Shown here: positions 29,884 to 36,328 of the stretch, piece by piece
Layout of the letters: each line of letters begins with the position of its first letter
How positions within the stretch are numbered: position 1 is the stretch's first letter
Source: Bacteroidales bacterium
Lineage (GTDB): Bacteria > Bacteroidota > Bacteroidia > Bacteroidales > UBA932
Assembly: GCA_017630215.1 (NCBI GenBank)
Contig: JAGBVR010000001.1
Span: 124,001-188,000, forward strand
Direction of reading: 5' to 3'
DNA: 64,000 nucleotides
The notes under the pieces: generated by a model
Told to the model about the DNA's origin: nothing
Databases searched by the model: none
What the model saw: the letters and a program-made list of their open reading frames with translations, nothing else
Translations under genes and position numbers: made by a program

Positions 29884-29921
29884 TAAGAATTAAGTATGGA
29901 CGACCATTCTCCGCGGTCGCA

Positions 29922-30596
29922 TTATTTCACTCTGGCTACGATATCCTTGTCTTCCGCAATAATATCCTTGTCAAGCATATAATCAGGACTATATTTACCT
30001 CTTGGGATATCCCTGAGTATATAATAGTTTGCCTTTCTGGCTGCCTTTATATGATCGGTCGCTGCTGTGTTGATTGCTGATGCAGCCAAATCAACCAGGG
30101 CCCCGATAAGACCATTCTGGTTAGAGTCAATCGACAAGTCGAGATACAGTTCGCAGCTTCTGTCGAAAAGAATCTCGTTTGTGTATGCGGATTTGATCAC
30201 GTACCTTATCTTTGTTTCGATCCCCATACCTTTCTTTGCCCATGTGTCTATCACAGAGAATACAACTGCGTCAGCTCCGAAATAATTCTGGAATGAAGTG
30301 AGAGGCGCTTCAAAGAACAATTCAGAATCGTATGCACTTTCTGCCTTCAGCACATCCATTGCAAGGAGGGGAGAGATGACATAGTATCCTGCCTCCACCA
30401 ATGGCCTGCTGATCGATGTGTACAAAAGATCTTTTGCTTCCACATTGGTGGAATTATTGATCGGAGGCATCACCAAAAGAGTGATAGGCTTCTCTTCATA
30501 CATCTTTGCATATTGAGACTCTCTTGTGACAGTGTTTAACAATCCACATGAAGCGGTCATGCAGCAAAGCATTATGAAATATAGAATTCTTTTCAT
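29922..30596 (-). CDS. GNA1162-family (DUF799) lipoprotein
   Basis: 224 residues, lipobox TASC near residue 17. The domain begins ITLLVMPPINNSTNVEAKDLLY and contains FQNYFGADAVVFSVIDTW, signature segments of the GNA1162/DUF799 family. Family members resemble the TolB-like/CsgG-like N-terminal fold and are outer-membrane lipoproteins of unsettled function. It is the last gene of a five-gene operon with CsgG and DUF4810 proteins, a grouping also seen in Proteobacteria. Confidence 0.88.
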   Translation of the reverse strand: MKRILYFIMLCCMTASCGLLNTVTRESQYAKMYEEKPITLLVMPPINNSTNVEAKDLLYTSISRPLVEAGYYVISPLLAMDVLKAESAYDSELFFEAPLTSFQNYFGADAVVFSVIDTWAKKGMGIETKIRYVIKSAYTNEILFDRSCELYLDLSIDSNQNGLIGALVDLAASAINTAATDHIKAARKANYYILRDIPRGKYSPDYMLDKDIIAEDKDIVARVK

Positions 30597-30604
30597 ATGG
30601 CAGT

Positions 30605-31045
30605 TTATTTACACAGTCTTTCAATAAGAGGAGCAATGAACTTGGACGATTCCGGATAAAGTTCTATCTCCTTCTGAAGCATTTCCTTTCCTTTTTCAGG
30701 GAAGAATGATGCATAGTCTCCGGAATCGAATGTTCTTTTCTGCATTGCAGTTGCATGTTCTGCAAAGATCGCTGCATTCTCAGGAATCAGAAGCATGTAT
30801 CCGTATTCTGCACATATGCCTGGAGGGGGCATTCTGCGTATTCCTCCCGGATTGCTTACGATGTCTTCATACATGCATATAAGCCTGCATATGCTCTCGG
30901 GAGTCTGCTTATCATAGTTCTGATATGCAAGATTTTCGTAGGTTGTGGTTCCATTCTGCATGCCGCCCCAATAATATAGCGAGCTGCTTATTCCGCATGA
31001 GGTCATGACGAACGAAGCCAACGCGATGATCAGAATGCGTCTCAT
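30605..31045 (-). CDS. DUF4810 lipoprotein
   Basis: 146 residues, lipobox MTSC at residue ~17. The LYYWGGMQNGTTTYENLAYQ and PPGICAEYGYMLL segments identify DUF4810, which accompanies CsgG-like and GNA1162 lipoproteins. Its ATG overlaps the stop of the upstream 112-aa lipoprotein gene by ATGA and the next gene begins 8 bp later. It is probably a subunit of the same envelope complex. Biochemical function is unknown. Confidence 0.88.
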   Translation of the reverse strand: MRRILIIALASFVMTSCGISSSLYYWGGMQNGTTTYENLAYQNYDKQTPESICRLICMYEDIVSNPGGIRRMPPPGICAEYGYMLLIPENAAIFAEHATAMQKRTFDSGDYASFFPEKGKEMLQKEIELYPESSKFIAPLIERLCK

Positions 31046-31380
31046 AATTCGATGATCTTATGCTCGCCTGTAGAAAGGAAAAGTTTTTTGCTGAATACGT
31101 CAGTACCGTTCATGGTCACCTTGACTTCATGCTGTCCCGTTCCGATCTTGATGGTGTTAAGGGCTGTTTGCTTGATGTCTCTTCCGCTCTTGTATGCCTT
31201 CTGCTTCACGGTCTTGAGAACATACGTCTGATCATCTACGGTGACGGTGATATCCTGTTCTAAATCGTCAGTAAATGATATGAATGCGGCATCTTCCACG
31301 CCAGACTGTACTGAGTAGTTTCCCACTCCGCAGCCTGTCAGCAAAATGGTGAAGGCTGCTATTATCATTAACTTCTTCAT
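31042..31380 (-). CDS. Small lipoprotein of the CsgG-DUF4810-GNA1162 operon
   Basis: 112 residues, lipobox LTGC at residue ~17. The mature part (VTVDDQTYVLKTVKQKAYKS then IKIGTGQHEVKVTMNGTDVF) is beta-rich and resembles PEGA-like domains. No specific family was recognised. It starts 2 nt after the csgG-like gene and overlaps the DUF4810 gene by 4 nt, so it is a core member of the operon by position. Confidence 0.75.
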   Translation of the reverse strand: MKKLMIIAAFTILLTGCGVGNYSVQSGVEDAAFISFTDDLEQDITVTVDDQTYVLKTVKQKAYKSGRDIKQTALNTIKIGTGQHEVKVTMNGTDVFSKKLFLSTGEHKIIEL

Positions 31381-31382
31381 GA

Positions 31383-32261
31383 CTATTTATCCATTATATA
31401 ATAATTTGTGAGATTTTCTGCATCAAGAGCTTCACCCTCGTAACTGCAGAAAGAGAGCTCTGTGTCAGGAGTGTCACCGAATGATGACAGGATTGTGATC
31501 TCTCCAGTCTTCGTTCCGGGCAGCTCCACATTAATTCCTGTTTGTGGGTTCTTCACGACCTTACCCTTTTTGTAAACAGTGAACTTGTCTCCAGCCGCAA
31601 GTCCCTGTGATGTTCCACCGGAGATGATGTATGTGTCTTCTTCCACTGAGAGGATATACGACTTCCACGGCTTGTCCATGCACTTGTTGATTATGTTCTC
31701 CACGAGCTGTGACAATGCGGCTGAAATAGCCTTGTCGCTGAGTGTTGCGTCATATCCTGCAGAACCACCGATTCCCATAGTCTGTTTGCTGGAAGTCTCG
31801 GCATATCCTTTTGCTTCATCAGAGTAGATTATAAGGCCAGTCGAAGCTTCCACCAGTCTGATGCTGACACCGGCTTCCACAGTCTGAGTCTTTGTCGATG
31901 AGAATACTTTCTGTTCGCCTTCAGTCTTGCGTCCGAATTCTGTAATCGATCCGAGGATGATGTAATCCGCTCCGATCTTGTTCATACCCTCACCGGCTTC
32001 GCTTACGAGAATATCGAGGTCCTCTCTTTCGAGAAGGATGAACTTTTCGCTTGCAGCCAGCTTTGATGAAAGAATGTCCAGAGCTTGCTTTCTCATAGGG
32101 TCATTCTCTTTGTCGTAGAACATTCCTTTTGCGTACTGGGTCTCGTTAGAGAAACGTCCGATTGCCACCTTTCTCTTGATTGTCCTTTCTCCCTGTGCTG
32201 CCATAGGAAGTGCTACCATGAGCACAAGCATGATAGATAAAAATTTCTTGATTGATTTCAT
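31383..32261 (-). CDS. CsgG/HfaB-family outer-membrane assembly protein
   Basis: 292 residues; signal peptide ending MAAQ without a clear lipobox Cys at the cleavage site, unlike E. coli CsgG. The CsgG domain runs from KVAIGRFSNETQY through LERE-DLD and GADYIILGSITEFGRK, with AGVSIRLVEASTGLIIYSDEA. A C-terminal ~70-residue extension after TYIISGGTSQGLAAGDKF is beta-rich. The family forms secretion pores for curli-like or adhesin export. No curli subunit genes are in the window, so its cargo is unknown. Confidence 0.85.
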   Translation of the reverse strand: MKSIKKFLSIMLVLMVALPMAAQGERTIKRKVAIGRFSNETQYAKGMFYDKENDPMRKQALDILSSKLAASEKFILLEREDLDILVSEAGEGMNKIGADYIILGSITEFGRKTEGEQKVFSSTKTQTVEAGVSIRLVEASTGLIIYSDEAKGYAETSSKQTMGIGGSAGYDATLSDKAISAALSQLVENIINKCMDKPWKSYILSVEEDTYIISGGTSQGLAAGDKFTVYKKGKVVKNPQTGINVELPGTKTGEITILSSFGDTPDTELSFCSYEGEALDAENLTNYYIMDK

Positions 32262-32282
32262 ATCGTTTGATTTTAATTGTTC

Positions 32283-32843
32283 TTAAAAGGCAAGACCTAG
32301 TCTATACTGAATGTGCGGTGCTATGAATAGTTCATCAGCTATACCGATCCTCGGACCGAAAGTAATTTCATGGAACCAAAGCTTGCCGAACGTTCTTCGT
32401 ATTCCATATGCCGGTGTAAAGCAGACTTCCAGTTCCCCATCACTTGTCAAGGCCCTAAGCCTCATTGAAATAAAGTCTGAAGAGTTGTTATAGGTACTTC
32501 TGCCGTATTCTGCACGCTTGGCTATATTCGAATACCATCTTGTTTCAAATGTCAATCCAATGCCCATATTTCCGATAAAACTGGTCTTTTCCGGGGTTGA
32601 AAATAATACAAAGCCATTAGGTACAAGTCCGGCTCGTCCGATGAGCGTCCATCTGTCAGCCACGCGTCCTTCGAATGAATATTCAAGACCTAAAAGTGTT
32701 GTAGAAACAGAATGGTTAGAGCGCAATTTATACGTATAGGTAATCTGGTCCTGAGGTCTTTCCTCTATCGGTTTCCTCCTTGCTTCAGCATTGATTGCGC
32801 AGATAGCTGCGGTAAAAAATAACAGTATTCGTCTCATAATCAA
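32283..32843 (-). CDS. Predicted outer-membrane protein upstream of the CsgG operon
   Basis: 186 residues; signal peptide ending NAEA, with Met1 or Met3 as start. The body alternates strands of a small barrel (WTLIGRAGLVPNG, FIGNMGIGLTFETRWY, HIQYRLGLAF) and ends in Phe. No family was recognised. The CsgG-like gene begins 21 bp downstream on the same strand, so it is probably the first gene of that operon. Confidence 0.65.
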   Translation of the reverse strand: MIMRRILLFFTAAICAINAEARRKPIEERPQDQITYTYKLRSNHSVSTTLLGLEYSFEGRVADRWTLIGRAGLVPNGFVLFSTPEKTSFIGNMGIGLTFETRWYSNIAKRAEYGRSTYNNSSDFISMRLRALTSDGELEVCFTPAYGIRRTFGKLWFHEITFGPRIGIADELFIAPHIQYRLGLAF

Positions 32844-32852
32844 TATTTTTCA

Positions 32853-32860
32853 CAAATATA
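32853..32860 (-). promoter_or_regulatory. -7 box of the CsgG operon
   Basis: TATATTTG on the minus strand matches TAnnTTTG and lies 9 bp before the annotated ATG (15 bp before Met3). The -33 region is not clear. Confidence 0.4.
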
Positions 32861-33047
32861 GTGGAGGTAGGGTTCAAATCCAAGAATAAATACAATTTTT
32901 AAATCGTAAAACTCACCCCTGAATGACCCTCAATCCAAGTTTAAGTTCCTGACGAGGACATATCTGATGCTCTTTACACCACTATTCTCAAAGAAGGGCT
33001 GATAACTTTGACTGACTGCTACAATCCGACAGACAGAATGTCAGTAG

Positions 33048-33497
33048 TCACTTGCTCGGACACATTTTTTCATATAATGCCGGTCTTCGCTCACGGGCTT
33101 CTTCCATCATTTGTTTTCTCTGCTCTGGAGTAGGGTGAAATACCTGATATCCCCATCCGTAGGCATTTTCAAATGCGCGTCTTCCCGCTGGTGTCATTAG
33201 ACCACGGTCTTCAAGATCCATGCACCTGTCCATATTCAGTTTGGTCCAATGGCTGTTCTTTCTTCTTGGAGACAGTCTCTGTGCGAGTCTGCCATCAGGA
33301 AGTTTCTTGAGGGTGCTGTCAATCCATCCGAAGCATAGGGCTTCTTCCACGACATCAATATATGGCAGTATGCCCGGCGGGGGAGTCTTGCTCCTGCTCA
33401 TGACGACCCAGCACTCCTTCTCCTTGGAGTGATTCTCCTGCAGCCATGCCCTAAGCTGCGACCGTTCTGAATATTCTAACAGTGTGGTGATTTCCAT
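33048..33497 (-). CDS. YdeI/OmpD-associated family protein
   Basis: 149 residues with the family's CWVVMSRSKTPPPGILPYID, EALCFGWIDSTLKKL and RLSPRRKNSHWTKLN segments. Members are cytoplasmic and were linked genetically to peptide or bacteriocin resistance, but a biochemical activity is not known. It stands 30 bp after the end of the accessory nucleotidyltransferase operon on the same strand and may be transcribed with it. Confidence 0.9.
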   Translation of the reverse strand: MEITTLLEYSERSQLRAWLQENHSKEKECWVVMSRSKTPPPGILPYIDVVEEALCFGWIDSTLKKLPDGRLAQRLSPRRKNSHWTKLNMDRCMDLEDRGLMTPAGRRAFENAYGWGYQVFHPTPEQRKQMMEEARERRPALYEKMCPSK

Positions 33498-33526
33498 GTT
33501 TTCTCCCTACTTTTTTCCAAGATTGA

Positions 33527-33748
33527 CTATTGTTTCAAGTAACCACCATTGTTTTTGCAGCAAACTATCAAATCGTCAACAGCATCGTCAATTGACTGAA
33601 GGTGTTCAATCTCATAGAACTCAATCAAGAAGTCCAGACCCTTATATTGATCCAGATATTTATGAGCTGCTTTGGCAGATAGATCGAATCTCTTTGCAAA
33701 TGCTCTAATGCAGGCGTTGATATATGGGATTTTATATTTGTCTTCCAT
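33527..33748 (-). CDS. DUF3791 protein
   Basis: 73 residues. The helical pattern YINACIRAFAKRFDLSAKAA followed by YLDQYKGLDFLIEFYEIEH matches DUF3791, a small family often found next to DUF3990 or other toxin-like genes in gut bacteria. Here it starts 3 bp after the metallophosphoesterase stop, as the fourth gene of the nucleotidyltransferase operon. DUF3990 is absent. An antitoxin-like or accessory role is inferred from its usual company. Confidence 0.8.
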   Translation of the reverse strand: MEDKYKIPYINACIRAFAKRFDLSAKAAHKYLDQYKGLDFLIEFYEIEHLQSIDDAVDDLIVCCKNNGGYLKQ

Positions 33749-33751
33749 GTC

Positions 33752-34510
33752 TTATCGAACCTCCGTGATTTCCATAATGTCGAGCATAGAAAAGAGTACT
33801 CCCTCTATCTCTGATGTCCAGCTCCTGTGGAAATGGCCATAGTACCAATGTGAGACCGGATGTCCGTCTGACTTCAGATGATTGAAGATCTGGTCTATTG
33901 TCTTGCGTTCCTTGTTGATGTCTGCAAAGAGGTTGTCATCCCATTCTGCCCACTCTGATATGCCATCCTTGGCGATTAACTCGCAGAAGGAAGGTGCAGT
34001 ATGAGTGATAACTGTGTCTATCTGGAAATTCTTGCCAATCTCGTTGAGTAATGACTCATTGTACACAGGAATCTCATCAGGCCAATATGATGCAACTTGT
34101 GAGATGCGATTCCTGTTGTCGTACTTCTGTCGATTGTATCTGTCAATACTTATAGCTCCACCAATGCATAGGATGTTGTGCTCGCATGCCTGGATTACGC
34201 TATAGTCAGGAATGGTGCGGAATCGTTCATGTGCTATCCTTTCCTCATTGAAATACGCAGGATCATCATGATTGCCACGAACCATCACGACCCAGTTGTT
34301 TGCTTTGTTTAGTCGTGAAGAGTTGCGATTGAAGATGATGTCATAGTAGCCAGGCTTTTCAAATCCAAATCCACAGTCACCGGCAATGATAAGCAAGGTG
34401 TCTGTCATCTGATATTGGACACACATCTTGAATATCACTTCGTTGAAGTGACCGTGAATATCTCCGCAGACAACAATGTTCTTGGCGTCTGGAAATGAAT
34501 ATGTATGCAT
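33752..34510 (-). CDS. Metallophosphoesterase of the nucleotidyltransferase operon
   Basis: 252 residues with the complete calcineurin-like metal-binding set: GDIHGH near residue 17, GDCGFGF, GNHDD, TH in VITHTAPSF and GHFHRS near the end. Members cleave phosphomono- or diesters such as nucleotides, RNA ends or proteins' phosphate groups. It lies 2 bp after the nucleotidyltransferase and 3 bp before DUF3791. A role in reversing or processing the partner's nucleotide transfer is a hypothesis from context. Confidence 0.92.
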   Translation of the reverse strand: MHTYSFPDAKNIVVCGDIHGHFNEVIFKMCVQYQMTDTLLIIAGDCGFGFEKPGYYDIIFNRNSSRLNKANNWVVMVRGNHDDPAYFNEERIAHERFRTIPDYSVIQACEHNILCIGGAISIDRYNRQKYDNRNRISQVASYWPDEIPVYNESLLNEIGKNFQIDTVITHTAPSFCELIAKDGISEWAEWDDNLFADINKERKTIDQIFNHLKSDGHPVSHWYYGHFHRSWTSEIEGVLFSMLDIMEITEVR

Positions 34511-34512
34511 GG

Positions 34513-35193
34513 TTATGACAGTTTCTTAATCATTTCAATTATGTAATCTACTCGGTTCTCTTCACCGTATGGGAGTTTGCATTCAATCTCTTCGCGAATG
34601 TTGGTTCGTTTAAGCATTTTTGCAAACTCCTCTTTGAAGAATTCCTTTAGATCGTCATCTGCTTTCTGGAGTTCCTCAGCAATGTTTTTGTTGTAGTTGA
34701 ATATATAGACAAGGTCTTCGAAATCGTGTGACCATCGCCAATCAGTGCCACCTCGTCCATTCACTGCTTCAATCTTCGTCGCTATGTAATAAGGAAGGGA
34801 GAATATCCAAATCCTTATGCCGTTGGATAGGTGCATTTCCTGCTTGTGGGAAATGGCATCGTGGTACCATCTGTTTGTAAATCCGATGACTTTGGCGTCA
34901 TCAGGCATGATGTCAACGATTTCATTCTCATAAACCCATCTGCATATTGGAGCTCCAGGAGTTGTGTCGTTCTGGAATCCGCAGCTTCTCAATCGTTCTT
35001 CAAGGCTGGTTAATTCACGGTATGACTTCAAGTGTGTAACGCAATCAACGTCCATTGTCTGCCTGACATCAGACTTTGCTGAGTCTATTACATAGAATTC
35101 AGCTACTGAGCCACCCACATATACGACTTCTTCGTTGATTGAACCTAAGCCTTTGGCGACCTTTTCGATTCTTGATATATTATTGCTGTGCAT
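34513..35193 (-). CDS. Nucleotidyltransferase, AbiEii/MenT-like toxin family
   Basis: 226 residues with the polymerase-beta NTase signature: GGSV near residue 29, the catalytic pair in TMDVDC and the third Asp in EIVDIMPDD. A Lys in IATKIEA and HDFEDLVYI complete the AbiEii/AbiGii-like pattern. Relatives transfer nucleotides to tRNA or other targets and act as toxins or abortive-infection effectors. Its start overlaps the winged-helix gene by 14 nt, as in common HTH-NTase pairs. Target and toxicity are inferred. Confidence 0.88.
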   Translation of the reverse strand: MHSNNISRIEKVAKGLGSINEEVVYVGGSVAEFYVIDSAKSDVRQTMDVDCVTHLKSYRELTSLEERLRSCGFQNDTTPGAPICRWVYENEIVDIMPDDAKVIGFTNRWYHDAISHKQEMHLSNGIRIWIFSLPYYIATKIEAVNGRGGTDWRWSHDFEDLVYIFNYNKNIAEELQKADDDLKEFFKEEFAKMLKRTNIREEIECKLPYGEENRVDYIIEMIKKLS

Positions 35194-35713
35194 AGTGGTC
35201 TAATCTGATTTTAAGTTCTTCTATAGCGATTTCAAGTTCTCTGACTCGTCCCATTCTGAGTGTATCCGCAATGACTAGCAGCTCATATAATGCGTTGTCT
35301 TTTGAACATGCTTCAGGGACAGTGCGGTAGAGGGGCTCAATAGCTTGACCTCTGTGATTGCCATCCTTTGATGGCCACACATACGAGTCTTGTCCCTGTG
35401 AGATTTTGCTTTTGATAGGTTCTGCAGAGAATGCGGTGGGCATTCCTCTCACTATGGCACCAGGAAGCGGGGGATAAACATATTTAAGACCATGTATCAT
35501 AAAGTCCTGGAACGATAGGATGTTCACCCTCTTCTTGGTGTTGTCAATCAGTTTTGCAATCTTGCATCTTTCTAGACTGCATGATATTTCTGCTGGACTG
35601 ATTCCCAATTCGTTTGCTAATTGGTTATTCATCCATTCTTTATTCTCTAAAGCGACAATCTTTAGCAGAATAACTACATCTTGAGGTTTAAGAGCTATAA
35701 TTCCCATAGTCAA
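35180..35713 (-). CDS. Winged-helix regulator, probable antitoxin partner
   Basis: 177 residues. Residues ~10-70 form a MarR-like winged helix (QLANELGISPAEISCSLERC). The conserved central part has FMIHGLKYVYPP, VRGMPTA and YVWPSKDGNHRGQAIEPLY, and the C-terminal helix is LYELLVIADTLRMGR. This protein type is widely paired with an adjacent NTase gene, which overlaps it here by 14 nt. Two palindromes containing ATTTGC lie upstream, consistent with autoregulation. Antitoxin function is inferred. Confidence 0.8.
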   Translation of the reverse strand: MTMGIIALKPQDVVILLKIVALENKEWMNNQLANELGISPAEISCSLERCKIAKLIDNTKKRVNILSFQDFMIHGLKYVYPPLPGAIVRGMPTAFSAEPIKSKISQGQDSYVWPSKDGNHRGQAIEPLYRTVPEACSKDNALYELLVIADTLRMGRVRELEIAIEELKIRLDHYAQQ

Positions 35714-35720
35714 TTATTCG

Positions 35721-35737
35721 ATTTGCGAATTGCAAAT
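35721..35737 (-). promoter_or_regulatory. Operator-like palindrome 1 of the winged-helix/NTase operon
   Basis: ATTTGC-GAATT-GCAAAT, perfect 6-bp arms with a 5-bp spacer, 8 bp upstream of the annotated start. The arms match the core of the larger palindrome at 35806-35821, suggesting two sites for one DNA-binding protein, most likely the encoded winged-helix protein. Confidence 0.6.
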
Positions 35738-35805
35738 TTATATCATATTATTTGAAAAATCAATAAGATACGATAAATAAATTTGCTTAGTAATTTGTTG
35801 AATTC

Positions 35806-35821
35806 GCGATTTGCAAATCGC
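35806..35821 (-). promoter_or_regulatory. Operator-like palindrome 2 of the winged-helix/NTase operon
   Basis: GCGATTTGCAAATCGC is a perfect 16-bp palindrome flanked on both sides by AATT. It includes the ATTTGC/GCAAAT core seen at 35721-35737, and a further half-site ATTTGC occurs at 35781. The three occurrences lie within 110 bp upstream of the operon. Confidence 0.65.
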
Positions 35822-35845
35822 AAATTCTCATAATTTAATAGGCGC

Positions 35846-35940
35846 TTTTCACATAATCCGTGCTATTTTGAGGGGTAAATTTCACATAATCCGGCCATTT
35901 TTGAGCTCAAATTTCACACTTTTCGGATTTTGGGCTCGGG
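35846..35940. repeat. Three degenerate ~33-nt direct repeats
   Basis: TTTCACA recurs at 35847, 35880 and 35912. The first two units continue as TAATCCG, about ten variable bases, then TTTTGAG; the third is more diverged. The 33- and 32-bp spacing resembles multiple transposase-binding repeats at the ends of some insertion sequences such as IS21-family elements. No intact transposase gene is adjacent, so this may be an element end or remnant. That reading is tentative. Confidence 0.45.
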
Positions 35941-36137
35941 ATGCTAGTCTCTTGATGAGTAAACTTTCTTTGAAATGTTTGTTCGTTTGATAAAGGATAT
36001 TGTCGTACTAGATGCTTTTCCTGCTCGAGAATACATGATTTACGGGCTATGAGTTTCTGATTTTCCATGAAGCCAAGAGTAAAAATATGCCCGGTTTTAC
36101 ACAATAAGCAAGATGGGCAATTGTAATACAAAGACAA
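35907..36137 (-). other. Doubtful 76-codon ORF beside the direct repeats
   Basis: The frame encodes a Cys- and Gln-rich sequence (MENQKLIARKSCILEQEKHL from its second Met) with no recognisable domain. It overlaps the third direct repeat at its 3' end. The surroundings (35941-36264) are AT-rich and otherwise empty apart from a weak CATTTCG/CGAAATG inverted repeat. It could be the tail of a lost mobile gene or a chance frame. Confidence 0.25.
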
Positions 36138-36264
36138 TACGATTTCAAAGTAAGATGATCAGAAAATACTGCCCAAATTTTTAATTGTAGCATTTCGTTA
36201 ATGGATAAATAAGCGAAATGTAAAAATGATGGTTGGTTTTTGTATCATAAACTAAATAATGGAT

Positions 36265-36302
36265 AAAAAATCCCAGCCAGGGACTTATGTCTTCTGACTG
36301 GG
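36265..36302 (-). terminator. Rho-independent terminator of the blaI-blaR1 operon
   Basis: On the minus strand CCCAGTCAG pairs with CTGGCTGGG (one mismatch), with an inner GAC/GTC pair, followed by ATTTTTT. It begins 26 bp after the BlaR1 stop codon. Confidence 0.9.
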
Positions 36303-36328
36303 GTACTTATGTTTAACTACTGAAAAGG

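Noticed and set aside
35846-35940. Possible CRISPR mini-array
   Set aside because: Units are degenerate, the shared part is interrupted and extends over most of the period, and no cas gene is present.
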